64,000 bases of DNA from Marinobacter denitrificans. Its GTDB lineage: Bacteria; Pseudomonadota; Gammaproteobacteria; Pseudomonadales; Oleiphilaceae. The stretch covers positions 248,001 through 312,000 of the forward strand of contig NZ_VMHN01000002.1 in NCBI RefSeq assembly GCF_008795955.1, in the 5' to 3' direction. The translations under genes were made by a program, and so were the position numbers. Each line of letters opens with the position of its first letter. Position 1 is the first letter of the stretch. Shown here piece by piece: positions 17,777-26,362 of this stretch. A model generated the notes under the pieces. That model worked only from the letters and a program-made list of their open reading frames with translations. It searched no databases and had not been told where the DNA came from.

Positions 17777-20224
17777 TCAGGACGTTGCCTCGGCGCCAAC
17801 CGTCGGCGCTGACGCTTCCGGCCTTTGCCGTGTTCGCCCCAGCCTCATGGCATTGAGTACCACTACCAGCGAACTGATCGACATTCCGATGGCAGCCAAC
17901 CAGGGCGGCACCAGCCCGGCAGCTGCGAGGGGAAGGGCGCACAGGTTATAACCCAGAGCCCAGGCCATATTCTGGCGAATGATGCGACGGGTGCGTTGGG
18001 CGGTTTTTAGCGCTTCGGCCAGTTGGGTCAGCTGCCCATTGAGCAGTATGGCATCTGCCTTGAGCTGCGTCAGGTCAGCGGCGCTACCCATAGCCACCGA
18101 CACGCCGGCGCCTGCCATTGAGGGCAGATCGTTGAGTCCATCCCCGACCATCATGATGTGGCGGCCCTGTTCACGTAGTTCTTCAAGAACCTGAAGCTTG
18201 TCTTCGGGTGATGCCTGACCGATGGCTTCATCGATACCCAGCATTTGTGCAATCTGCGTAACATGGCCAGAGCGGTCGCCACTGAGCAGAATGGTTCGCA
18301 GGCCGGCCTGTTGCAGCATCTGCACCGCTGCTTTTGCGTCGGGCCGAGGCTCGTCGTCCAGTGTGAAGCGGGCAAGCCATTGCGAGTCATTCGCCAGCCA
18401 GATTTCCATGCCCCGCTGGTCGTCGCATGCAGGCGACTCGTGGCCGGTGCTGGCCTGCACAAAATCCCTGTGGCCTATGTAAAGGCGATGTCCGTCGAGT
18501 TTACCGGACAGCCCTCCGCCGAGATGGTTCTGTACGTTCCGCGCGGATGGGCTGCGCAGATGGTGAAACACCCTGGCAATAGGATGCTCCGAGTGTTTCT
18601 CCAGGCTTGCTGCCATTTCAAGGCACTGCTCTCCGCTGTAGGGGCCGAACACGCGGGTGTCTACGAGGCTGAGCTCGCCCCGGGTCAGAGTGCCTGTTTT
18701 GTCGAAAACGACTGTATCGATCGTGTTCAAAGATTCGAGCGTATGCCCGCGGGTGGGGAGCAGCCCAAGCTTTCGAAGCCGCATGGTAGCCGAGGTAATG
18801 GCTGTGGGTGTGGCCAGGGAAAGGGCGCAGGGGCAGGTTACCACCAGTACCGACAGGGTAATGTCAAAGGCATTGTCCGCGCCTGCCAGCCACCAGCCGA
18901 TCCAGATGAGCGGGGCGAGAATCAATACGCGGCTGACAAAAACACCGGCGATGCGGTCAGCCATCAGCGCCACTGGCGGTTTTTCCGACTGAACCCGGTC
19001 AAGTATGCGAAGGATACCCGACAGTCGCGTCTGGGCCCCCGCACGGCGGACCTCAACTTCCAGTGGGTTCTCGCCGTTGACGCTGCCTGCATGGACCTCA
19101 TCGCCGGGGTTGCGGGTTTCAGGCAGGTACTCCCCGGTCAGGGCGGCCTCATTGAGGGTCGAATTACCGCTGACGATAATGCCGTCGGCCGGCAGGGTTT
19201 CCCCCGGCCTGACCCTGATCACGTCGCCTGCGGCCAGGTCATGGGTCGAGATTATTTCGCTTTCGTCGCCACGGATCCGGCTGGCCACCATTGGCTGGAA
19301 ACCGGCTAACGCATTGCCGGTCAGCCCAGCCCGGTAACGCGCTTGCATTTCGATGTAACGGCCAAGCTGGAGGAAGAACGTAAACATGCACACGGATTCA
19401 AAGTAGACTTCCTCGCCTCCGAAGACCGTCACCCAGGCGCTGGCGACATAGGCAAGCCCAATGGCCGTGGCCACTGGCACATCCATGGTCAGGTGCCGGC
19501 TGCGAAGGTCTCTCAATGCATTGGTAAAGAAAGGACGCGCACTGTAGAGGACGACAGGGGTAGCCACCAGAAGACTGAACCAGCGGAAAAAGCTGACAAA
19601 CTCCGGTGACAGCTCACTGACCAGTTCAAAATACAGGGGAAAGGCCAGCATCATGGTCTGGAAAGAGCCAATGCCGGCAACGGCCAGGCGGATTAACGCT
19701 GACCGGTGCTCTGCTTTCAGTGCCGATTCGGCTTCATCGGCCTGATAGGGGCGGGCGCGATAACCCAGTTCGTGGATGGCGATCAGCAAGTCGCTGAGCC
19801 TCGACTGTTCCGGATTCCAGACCAGGCGAGCCCGCTGGGTGCTGTGGTTAACGGAGAAGGAAGTCACCCCGGGCTGCTTTGCCATATGATTTTCCAGTAA
19901 CCATATGCAGGCGGCGCAGGTGATGTCGTTGATCAGCAGTGTCGCTTCCTGGCCGGACCTGACCGGTGCAACGAAGGATTTCTGCACCAGTGGATGGTCC
20001 AGCTCCCGTAGCCGGTTGATCTCAGAGCCTGTCAGTTCTTTGGGGGTAACCGCAGGTTCGGTGCGGAACTGATAAAAGCCGTCGAGGCCCTCGGCCCGGA
20101 TTGTCTCGCAAACGGCTTTGCAACCCTGGCAGCAAAAGTGACGTAGCTCTCCGTCAAGCTCGAGTGTGATAGCGGGTTTGCCGGGAGCCGGCTCCCCGCA
20201 ATGATAGCAATTCAAGGGTTTCAC
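17777..20224 (-). CDS. ccoI: Copper-exporting P-type ATPase CcoI (FixI) for cbb3 oxidase assembly
   Basis: 815 residues. A Cys-rich N-terminus (CYHCGEP, HFCCQGCKAVC) precedes an HMA domain with CAAC at 103-106. Then come eight hydrophobic segments, the CPC metal motif (VTCPCALSLATP), the phosphorylation site DKTGTLT and the hinge GDGLNDLPSM, all diagnostic of P1B-type ATPases. CcoI delivers copper across the membrane for the CcoN active site rather than for copper resistance. The start is GTG and overlaps the ccoH stop (GTGA). ccoS follows. Confidence 0.93.
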   Translation of the reverse strand: MKPLNCYHCGEPAPGKPAITLELDGELRHFCCQGCKAVCETIRAEGLDGFYQFRTEPAVTPKELTGSEINRLRELDHPLVQKSFVAPVRSGQEATLLINDITCAACIWLLENHMAKQPGVTSFSVNHSTQRARLVWNPEQSRLSDLLIAIHELGYRARPYQADEAESALKAEHRSALIRLAVAGIGSFQTMMLAFPLYFELVSELSPEFVSFFRWFSLLVATPVVLYSARPFFTNALRDLRSRHLTMDVPVATAIGLAYVASAWVTVFGGEEVYFESVCMFTFFLQLGRYIEMQARYRAGLTGNALAGFQPMVASRIRGDESEIISTHDLAAGDVIRVRPGETLPADGIIVSGNSTLNEAALTGEYLPETRNPGDEVHAGSVNGENPLEVEVRRAGAQTRLSGILRILDRVQSEKPPVALMADRIAGVFVSRVLILAPLIWIGWWLAGADNAFDITLSVLVVTCPCALSLATPTAITSATMRLRKLGLLPTRGHTLESLNTIDTVVFDKTGTLTRGELSLVDTRVFGPYSGEQCLEMAASLEKHSEHPIARVFHHLRSPSARNVQNHLGGGLSGKLDGHRLYIGHRDFVQASTGHESPACDDQRGMEIWLANDSQWLARFTLDDEPRPDAKAAVQMLQQAGLRTILLSGDRSGHVTQIAQMLGIDEAIGQASPEDKLQVLEELREQGRHIMMVGDGLNDLPSMAGAGVSVAMGSAADLTQLKADAILLNGQLTQLAEALKTAQRTRRIIRQNMAWALGYNLCALPLAAAGLVPPWLAAIGMSISSLVVVLNAMRLGRTRQRPEASAPTVGAEATS

Positions 20225-20736
20225 CCGCGGTCTTCAGCGCCCGCGCCGAGGGTCAGTGGACGTTCTGATGGCAGGTTGGACTCGCCTTTCAGTCGCCAGT
20301 CATTATCCGGGCCCCGCAAATCAAAGTACCAGCGGCCCTCTATAGACTGGTTCAGATTCGCTGTGTAACGACCGTCGCCCATCGAGCGGAACTGAACAGT
20401 ACGGTCACGGTCGGCGATGGTTGGGTGGAACAGGTTAAGAATCAGGTAGGGGAAGTCTGCGCGGCCCTCAGTTGTGTCCATGGACAGGCTGATTTCCCGT
20501 TCTTCGAAGGCGATTTCTGCGCTGAGCCCGAGTTCTTTTGCGGTCTGGTCACGGGCGATCTCCATATTGATGCCGCGCCCTTCCTTGGAATAATCGTCCG
20601 TTACCATCGAGTTGTCAGTGTTGAGTGCGACCGTGATCGCGATGGTACACCAGACAATAGCGGCTCCCGGGAAAATCAGCAGGAACAGGAGCCAGGGCTG
20701 ACGGTACCAGGGACCTGTGGATGTGTTTTCAGTCAT
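20221..20736 (-). CDS. ccoH: cbb3 oxidase assembly protein CcoH (FixH)
   Basis: 171 residues. One N-terminal transmembrane helix (LLFLLIFPGAAIVWCTIAI) and a periplasmic beta domain of the FixH family (DDYSKEGRGINMEIARDQ, then HPTIADRDRTVQF and GRWYFDLRG). It stabilises early cbb3 assembly intermediates and works with CcoI. It overlaps ccoI by four bases and is separated from ccoG by a 10-bp hairpin. Confidence 0.9.
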   Translation of the reverse strand: MTENTSTGPWYRQPWLLFLLIFPGAAIVWCTIAITVALNTDNSMVTDDYSKEGRGINMEIARDQTAKELGLSAEIAFEEREISLSMDTTEGRADFPYLILNLFHPTIADRDRTVQFRSMGDGRYTANLNQSIEGRWYFDLRGPDNDWRLKGESNLPSERPLTLGAGAEDRG

Positions 20737-20752
20737 AGTTGTATCTCTCAGT

Positions 20753-20779
20753 GCTGATTTCCGGGGCGCGGAAATCAGC
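20753..20779 (-). repeat. Intercistronic hairpin between ccoG and ccoH
   Basis: GCTGATTTCC (20753-20762) and GGAAATCAGC (20770-20779) form a perfect 10-bp stem with a 7-nt GC-rich loop that includes the ccoG stop codon. It has no U-run, so it is better read as an mRNA stability or processing element that could lower expression of ccoHIS relative to ccoG. Confidence 0.55.
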
Positions 20780-22208
20780 GATTAGGAGCAATAAAGCGGC
20801 TTTCGGTTTCCAGCACCAGCGTATCATCAGATTCTGATTCAATCCTGAACACGATGGCATTGTTGCTTTCCGAGATAATTTCGGGGTCGACATCCACCAC
20901 GGTCGGAACAGAGCGGTTTTCTCCGCTGTCGACGGTCACGGTAGTTGCAGTCAGCACTCTGATACCTTCCAGTCCCGAAGCCGAGATCGTAAAGACCTGG
21001 GGTACTTCGGTCATGTTGGCGATCTTCAGGGTGTAGCTGTTCTCGATCCGGCCCTCCCCATTGTAGCCAAAGGGCGCGCCCCGATCTTTAAGCACGTCGA
21101 GCTGTGCCGGAACCCGTGTCATGATCGTGACGGTGATGGCGGCCATCATTGCCAGCAGTACAAGCCCGTAACCGAAGGTTCGCGGCCGCAGGAGCTTGGA
21201 GGTTTTGCCTTCCAGCTCGTTTTCCGTGGTGTAGCGAATAAGGCCCCGTGGATAGTTCATCTTGTCCATGACCTCGTCACAGGCATCAATGCATAGGGCA
21301 CAGCCAATACATTCATACTGCAGGCCGTCGCGAATATCGATGCCGGTCGGGCATACCTGGACGCACTGGCCACAGTCGATACAGTCGCCCAAACCCAGTT
21401 CCGCTGGGTCAATGCCCTTCTTGCGGCTCCCCCTCGGCTCTCCCCGGTTAGGATCATACGACACCACGCGAGTGTTGGGGTCGAACATCACGGACTGGAA
21501 GCGGGCATATGGGCACATGTACAGGCACACCTGCTCACGCATCCAGCCGGCGTTCAGGTAGGTGGCCACGGTAAAGAAGGCCACCCAGAAGTAGGCCCAG
21601 CCATTGGCCTGAAGAGTAAACAGGTCGGTGATCAGTTCCCGGACAGGGTAGAAGTACCCTACAAATGTGATGCCCGTGGCCAGCGCGATAAGCAGCCAGG
21701 CCGAATGCTTGGCGGATTTCTTGGCAATTTTCTCCGCCGAGCGGGGCGCCTTGTCCAGTTTCATTCGCTTGTTGCGACTGCCCTCAATGCGTTCTTCCAC
21801 CCACATAAAGATAAAGGTCCAGACTGTTTGCGGGCAGGTATAACCACACCAGACCCGGCCAAAGAGCGTGGTAATAAAGAACAGGCCGAAGGCACAGATG
21901 ATCAGCATGCCGGACAGCAGGATAAAATCCTGTGGGTAGAAAGTGGCCCCGTAGAGGTGAAATTCCCGCGCCGGGAGGTCAAAGTGAATCAGCGGCTGGC
22001 CATCCACTGTGATCCAGACAAACAGAAAATACATGCCCATCAGGGCCGTCAGGCTAACGTTGCGGATACGCTGAAAGAAGCCCTTGACCTCTTTCACATA
22101 GATCTTCTTGCGGCTGGCGTAAAGCTCGACAGTTCCGGCGTTTTTGTTTTTGTTATCGGAGGCGTCAGAGGATGGGTCAACCTGTTTGACCGGAATCTCA
22201 CTGCTCAT
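20775..22208 (-). CDS. ccoG: Cytochrome c oxidase accessory protein CcoG (FixG/RdxA), Fe-S membrane protein
   Basis: 477 residues with five or so transmembrane helices. Cysteine motifs CGYTCPQTVW, CLYMCPYARF, then CIDCGQCVQVCP and CIGCALCIDACD make two 4Fe-4S centres. A C-terminal Ig-like periplasmic domain is present (from about residue 370). CcoG is linked to Cu(II) reduction and delivery to cbb3 oxidase. It is the first gene of the ccoGHIS block, 131 bp after ccoP. Confidence 0.93.
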   Translation of the reverse strand: MSSEIPVKQVDPSSDASDNKNKNAGTVELYASRKKIYVKEVKGFFQRIRNVSLTALMGMYFLFVWITVDGQPLIHFDLPAREFHLYGATFYPQDFILLSGMLIICAFGLFFITTLFGRVWCGYTCPQTVWTFIFMWVEERIEGSRNKRMKLDKAPRSAEKIAKKSAKHSAWLLIALATGITFVGYFYPVRELITDLFTLQANGWAYFWVAFFTVATYLNAGWMREQVCLYMCPYARFQSVMFDPNTRVVSYDPNRGEPRGSRKKGIDPAELGLGDCIDCGQCVQVCPTGIDIRDGLQYECIGCALCIDACDEVMDKMNYPRGLIRYTTENELEGKTSKLLRPRTFGYGLVLLAMMAAITVTIMTRVPAQLDVLKDRGAPFGYNGEGRIENSYTLKIANMTEVPQVFTISASGLEGIRVLTATTVTVDSGENRSVPTVVDVDPEIISESNNAIVFRIESESDDTLVLETESRFIAPNR

Positions 22209-22313
22209 CGTTAACCTCCCGATGATGTGGCGCCCGTATCACAGAGGGCTGTGGGGCAGAGGATCTTCTCAAGCCTGTGCCCGCGGTGGGCAGACACAGG
22301 GTTGAGCAGACCG

Positions 22314-22333
22314 GGCCGGGGCAAGCCCCGGCC
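22314..22333 (-). repeat. GC-only hairpin between ccoP and ccoG
   Basis: GGCCGGGG and CCCCGGCC flank a 4-nt loop, ending six bases past the ccoP stop. There is no U-tract, so this may protect the 3-prime end of the ccoNOQP message or attenuate read-through into ccoGHIS. Confidence 0.5.
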
Positions 22334-22339
22334 GGACAC

Positions 22340-23230
22340 TCAGTTGGACAGGCTGTAAACGTATGCAGCCAGAATCTGGATCTGATCATCAGAGAGCCGG
22401 TCGCCCTGGGCGGGCATCTGGTTCTGACGGCCGTTAACAACGGTTTCCCTGATCCAGTCATAGGTGGAACCGTAGAGCCATGTGTTGTCCGTCAGGTCTG
22501 GCGCACCAAGAGCCTGGTTGCCTTTGCCCTCGGGGCCATGACAGGCCACGCACGCCTGGGCATAGACTTCTTTACCCTTTTCTGCTGCTTCGGCGTTCTT
22601 TTCGCGGCCACTGTAACTCAGGACAAAGTTGACTACCTGATCGACCTGTTCATTGGTCATGTTCGGCATGGTGCCCTTGGCAGGCATATTGCCATTGCGA
22701 CCCTGGTGCAGCGTGGTCAGGATTGAATCAGGGTCGCCCCCGTACAGCCAGTCGTCGTCGGTCAGATTCGGAAAACCGAGAGAACCGCGACCGGCAGAGC
22801 CATGGCAGACAGAACAGTTGTTGGCGAACAATCGCTGGCCCATTTTCATGGCGTCGTCGTTCTCTGCAAGCTGTTCCACCGGTGTATCACCAAACTTGGC
22901 GTAGAGTTCACCGTATGTCGCTTCAGCCTCCTGGACCTCCGCTTCCCACTGATTGGTGGAGGTCCACCCCAGCAGGCCCTTGAAGTTACCCAGCCCGGGA
23001 TAGAGCGCCAGATAGCCAAGTGCAAAAATACAGGTAGCCAGAAACAGGTAGAACCACCACTTTGGCAGCGGGTTGTCATACTCTTCAATGCCATCAAAGG
23101 AATGGCCCACGGTTCTATCGGTTTCAGTATCGGTTGTCTGGCCCTTGCGGGTGGCATAGAGAAGCCACCAGCACCCAAACACAGTACCGAGCACGATCAC
23201 GCTGATCCAGATGCTCCAGAAGGTACTCAT
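22340..23230 (-). CDS. ccoP: cbb3-type cytochrome c oxidase subunit III, diheme CcoP
   Basis: 296 residues. One N-terminal helix plus a second (WFYLFLATCIFALGYLALY), then two cytochrome c domains with CSVCH and CVACH heme-binding sites and distal methionines in NMPAKGTMPNM and NQMPAQG. CcoP passes electrons from soluble cytochromes to CcoO. The ATG overlaps the ccoQ stop (ATGA). Confidence 0.96.
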   Translation of the reverse strand: MSTFWSIWISVIVLGTVFGCWWLLYATRKGQTTDTETDRTVGHSFDGIEEYDNPLPKWWFYLFLATCIFALGYLALYPGLGNFKGLLGWTSTNQWEAEVQEAEATYGELYAKFGDTPVEQLAENDDAMKMGQRLFANNCSVCHGSAGRGSLGFPNLTDDDWLYGGDPDSILTTLHQGRNGNMPAKGTMPNMTNEQVDQVVNFVLSYSGREKNAEAAEKGKEVYAQACVACHGPEGKGNQALGAPDLTDNTWLYGSTYDWIRETVVNGRQNQMPAQGDRLSDDQIQILAAYVYSLSN

Positions 23231-23415
23231 TGCTTTTTCTCCGTCTTGTCCTGTTCGTCTAGAGTACGCTTTTCCACTTCGTCATCTTCAAAGGGCAGGT
23301 TGGCTGCCTCTTCGTTGGCCTTCTTGCGATGCTTGCTGAAAGCCCACCAGATGATGCCGATGAACATGGCCATCAAGACCAGTGTGTGAATACCGCGTAA
23401 GTCGTTTACGTCCAT
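23227..23415 (-). CDS. ccoQ: cbb3-type oxidase subunit IV, CcoQ
   Basis: 62 residues: one transmembrane helix (TLVLMAMFIGIIWWAF) and a short basic then acidic tail, typical of CcoQ. I prefer the ATG at 23415 (MDVNDLRGIHT, GGTGA six bases upstream), which matches the usual CcoQ start; a GTG at 23424 overlapping the ccoO stop is the alternative. CcoQ stabilises CcoP in the complex. Confidence 0.9.
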   Translation of the reverse strand: MDVNDLRGIHTLVLMAMFIGIIWWAFSKHRKKANEEAANLPFEDDEVEKRTLDEQDKTEKKQ

Positions 23416-23420
23416 GGGAA

Positions 23421-24029
23421 TCACCGTTTCTCTGAGATCACCGTACCAAGCTGTTGCAGGTACGCGACCAGAGCTTCGATTTCGAATTTGCCCTTAACTT
23501 CATCGGCGGCCCCTGCAATCTGCTCGTCAGTGTATGGCACACCGAGAGTCTGGAGTGTTCTCAGCTTGGCGGCGATGTCGGTATGGTCGATGCGGTCTTC
23601 AAACAGCCAGGGGAAAGCCGGCATGTTCGATTCCGGTACCACGCTGCGTGGGTCGTACAGGTGCTGGCGCTGCCAGGCGTCTGAGTAGCGGCCGCCAACA
23701 CGGGCAAGGTCAGGCCCGGTGCGTTTTGAGCCCCACAGGAACGGGCGGTCATAAACGAACTCACCCGCAACGGAGTAGTGGCCGTAGCGCTCGGTTTCGG
23801 CGCGGAAGGGCCGGATCTGCTGAGTATGGCAGACATGGCAGCCTTCACGGATATAAATATCCCTGCCTTCCAGTTCCAGGGCCGACAACGGCTCCAGGCC
23901 TTCTACCGGCTCGTTGGTTTCCTTGATAAAGAACAGCGGAACCACCTCGGCAAGAAAGCCGCCACTGATGGTCAGAATGATCAGTACGATCATTATCCCG
24001 ATGTTCTTTTCAACAATTTCGTGTTTCAT
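23421..24029 (-). CDS. ccoO: cbb3-type oxidase subunit II, monoheme CcoO
   Basis: 202 residues. An N-terminal signal anchor ([17 protein letters not shown]), one CxxCH heme site ([13 protein letters not shown]) and a distal Met in SNMPAFPWL. CcoO carries electrons from CcoP to CcoN. It begins 15 bp after ccoN. Confidence 0.96.
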   Translation of the reverse strand: MKHEIVEKNIGIMIVLIILTISGGFLAEVVPLFFIKETNEPVEGLEPLSALELEGRDIYIREGCHVCHTQQIRPFRAETERYGHYSVAGEFVYDRPFLWGSKRTGPDLARVGGRYSDAWQRQHLYDPRSVVPESNMPAFPWLFEDRIDHTDIAAKLRTLQTLGVPYTDEQIAGAADEVKGKFEIEALVAYLQQLGTVISEKR

Positions 24030-24044
24030 CAGTAATGTCTCCCG

Positions 24045-25475
24045 TTACGCCGCTTGCGCTGCTGTATTGTCCTGAGCAACGGCCTGTTTCTGACGCACGG
24101 TCATGTAAACGTTGTATGCCATTACCAGCATACCGGCCAGGAAAATCACGCCGCCGAGGAACCGCACAAAGTAGCCCGGATAAGACGCTTCAAGTGCCTC
24201 AACAAAGCTGTAGGTCAGTGTGCCGTCTTCGTTGACAGCTCTCCACATCAGGCCCTGCATGATGCCGTTCACCCACATAGCCACGATATAGAGCACGGTA
24301 CCTACCGTTGCCAGCCAGAAGTGCACGTTGATCATGGCTGTGCTGTACATGGCCTGAAGGCCCCACAGCTTGGGAATCAGGTGATAAACAGCACCGATGC
24401 TGATCATGGCAACCCAGCCCAGCGCGCCGGAGTGAACATGGCCGATGGTCCAGTCGGTATTGTGTGACAGCGCGTTCACGGTCTTGATGGACATCATCGG
24501 GCCTTCAAACGTGGACATACCGTAGAACGACAGGGATACCACCAGGAATCGCAGGATCGGATCGGTGCGCAGTTTGTGCCAGGCGCCTGACAGGGTCATC
24601 ATGCCGTTGATCATGCCACCCCAGGAAGGCGCCAGCAGGATCAGGGACATGACCATGCCTGCGGTCTGGGCCCAGTCCGGTAGCGCGGAGTAGTGCAGGT
24701 GGTGGCCGCCGGCCCACACGTAGGTGGCGATCAGTGCCCAGAAGTGGACAATCGACAGGCGATAGGAGTAAACCGGACGGTTGGCCTGTTTGGGCACAAA
24801 ATAGTACATCATGCCGAGGAAGCCGGCAGTCAGGAAGAAGCCAACGGCATTGTGGCCGTACCACCACTGCATCATCGCGTCAGTGACACCGGCATAGGCG
24901 GAGTATGACTTGAAGGCAGTCGCCGGCAGCGCCATGCTGTTACCGATATGAAGTACGGCAACGGTAATAATGAATGCGCCGTAGAACCAGTTCGCTACAT
25001 AGATGTGCGGCGTACTGCGCTTCATGACGGTGCCGAAGAACACCACCGCGTATGCTACCCATACCAGAGTGATTGCGATGTCGATCGGCCATTCAAGCTC
25101 GGCATATTCCTTGGAGGTGGTCAAACCCATTGGCAGGGTAATGGCTGCTGCCACGATAATGGCCTGCCAGCCCCAGAAGGTAAACGCAGCCAACGGGCCT
25201 GAAAACAGACGGGCCTGGCAGGTGCGCTGCACCACATAGTAGGCTGTAGCGAACAGTGCGCTTCCGCCAAAGCCGAAAATAACGGCGTTGGTATGCAACG
25301 GCCGCAAACGGCCGAAATGTGTCCAGGGCAGGTCGAGGTTGAGGGCGGGCCAGACCAGTTGTGCTGCAATCAGCACGCCCAGGGCCATACCTACAATCCC
25401 CCATACCACTGTCATGATGGCAAACTGCCTTACCACCTTGTAGTTGTATGTCAGGTTTGGATTTACTGTGCTCAT
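24045..25475 (-). CDS. ccoN: cbb3-type cytochrome c oxidase catalytic subunit I, CcoN
   Basis: 476 residues from the ATG at 25475 ([15 protein letters not shown]), the normal CcoN start; an upstream in-frame ATG at 25532 lies within the promoter. Twelve transmembrane helices and the heme-copper histidines are visible, e.g. [27 protein letters not shown] region ([16 protein letters not shown]), and [11 protein letters not shown]. This is the high-affinity terminal oxidase for low oxygen. First gene of ccoNOQP, preceded by an Anr-like promoter. Confidence 0.96.
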   Translation of the reverse strand: MSTVNPNLTYNYKVVRQFAIMTVVWGIVGMALGVLIAAQLVWPALNLDLPWTHFGRLRPLHTNAVIFGFGGSALFATAYYVVQRTCQARLFSGPLAAFTFWGWQAIIVAAAITLPMGLTTSKEYAELEWPIDIAITLVWVAYAVVFFGTVMKRSTPHIYVANWFYGAFIITVAVLHIGNSMALPATAFKSYSAYAGVTDAMMQWWYGHNAVGFFLTAGFLGMMYYFVPKQANRPVYSYRLSIVHFWALIATYVWAGGHHLHYSALPDWAQTAGMVMSLILLAPSWGGMINGMMTLSGAWHKLRTDPILRFLVVSLSFYGMSTFEGPMMSIKTVNALSHNTDWTIGHVHSGALGWVAMISIGAVYHLIPKLWGLQAMYSTAMINVHFWLATVGTVLYIVAMWVNGIMQGLMWRAVNEDGTLTYSFVEALEASYPGYFVRFLGGVIFLAGMLVMAYNVYMTVRQKQAVAQDNTAAQAA

Positions 25476-25516
25476 AGCCTTACCAATGGGTTCAGAGTGG
25501 GAAAGATGCGGGCGCA

Positions 25517-25558
25517 AGTATGGAGAAAGCATTATCGGTTTGCAATGACTCAGATCAA
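25517..25558 (-). promoter_or_regulatory. Anr/FNR-dependent-type promoter of ccoNOQP
   Basis: On the - strand TTGATCTGAGTCAT (25558-25545) matches TTGAT-N4-RTCA(A), missing only the last base. CATACT (25522-25517) lies where the -10 hexamer belongs if the box is centred at -41.5, giving a class II FNR-type promoter with a leader of about 35 nt to the ccoN ATG. cbb3 operons are classic Anr/FNR targets, which supports the assignment. Confidence 0.6.
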
Positions 25559-25622
25559 CTCGCCAGCTCTGTCAAATTCGTCTAAATCAGTAACATGGCG
25601 AATATATTAGAGTATTTGTTAA

Positions 25623-25655
25623 TGCACATGAGTGGTGCGTAACCGGCCATGTGCA
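25623..25655. repeat. Operator-like inverted repeat upstream of the hydrolase gene
   Basis: TGCACATG (25623-25630) and CATGTGCA (25648-25655) are exact inverted copies with 17 bp between them, in the divergent region between ccoN and the alpha/beta-hydrolase gene. The arms are one and a half to two and a half turns apart, as for a dimeric regulator or small hairpin. No regulator is indicated. Confidence 0.35.
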
Positions 25656-25698
25656 CTCACGTTCTGGCGACCGTTACGAGCCCATATCCGGAGGTCCG

Positions 25699-26361
25699 GT
25701 GAATTCAGTAACATTTTATAGGTGTGAGGCCCGAGGAGGGCCTCCCGCGGCCCGGCTATTGCTGGCACACGGGGCAGGAGCCCCAGCGGACTCTGTCTTT
25801 ATGGAGACGCTGGTTTCAGGGCTTGCGGAAGAGGGAGTGGCCACGCTGCGGTTCGAGTTCCCTTACATGGAAAAACGCCGGCAGGATGGCCGGAAAAGGC
25901 CGCCTGACCGGCAGTCCGTATTGTTGAACTGGTTTCGTGAGGCCATAGCCACTGCTTTGGCGGAGCCCGGTGATGGAAGCCCTCTCTTTATTGGGGGCAA
26001 ATCCATGGGCGGGAGGATGGCCAGTCATATTATTGCGGAAGCGGATCTGCCGTCAGACGTTCGCGGTGCGGTCTGTTTCGGGTATCCGTTTCACCCTCCG
26101 GGCAGGCCGGAGCGCTGGCGGACCTCGCATTTCCGGGATCTTCAGCGTCCGCTTCAGATTATTCAGGGCACCCGTGACCCGTTTGGCCGAAAACCTGAAG
26201 TAGAGGCGCAGGGCGTGGACTCGGAGACGAATGTCCGCCTCTCATGGCTGGAGGGCGGGGATCATGATTATCGCCCGCTGGCCCGGCAACCGGAGACCCA
26301 TGATGAGTTGATCAGGCAGGCGGCCGGCGTGGCTGCCGGTTACATGCGCAGGGGGAAGTAG
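25699..26361 (+). CDS. Alpha/beta-hydrolase of the KANL3/Tex30 (dienelactone-hydrolase-like) type
   Basis: 220 residues from the GTG at 25699, which has GGAGG four bases upstream; an ATG at 25651 without a good site would add 16 residues. Nucleophile elbow GGKSMGGRMAS (Ser), acidic residue in QGTRDPFG and the late His in GGDHDYRPL give the catalytic triad; LLAHGAGAPADS is the oxyanion-hole loop. It is a small cytoplasmic hydrolase with unknown substrate. It runs divergently from ccoN and converges with the DISM cyclase gene, whose stop is 1 bp away. Confidence 0.8.
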   Translation: MNSVTFYRCEARGGPPAARLLLAHGAGAPADSVFMETLVSGLAEEGVATLRFEFPYMEKRRQDGRKRPPDRQSVLLNWFREAIATALAEPGDGSPLFIGGKSMGGRMASHIIAEADLPSDVRGAVCFGYPFHPPGRPERWRTSHFRDLQRPLQIIQGTRDPFGRKPEVEAQGVDSETNVRLSWLEGGDHDYRPLARQPETHDELIRQAAGVAAGYMRRGK

Positions 26362-26362
26362 G

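Noticed and set aside
18245..19309. 354-aa open frame on the + strand
   Set aside because: Antisense to ccoI, whose P-type ATPase motifs are unmistakable; the frame is a GC-rich shadow with no recognisable domain.
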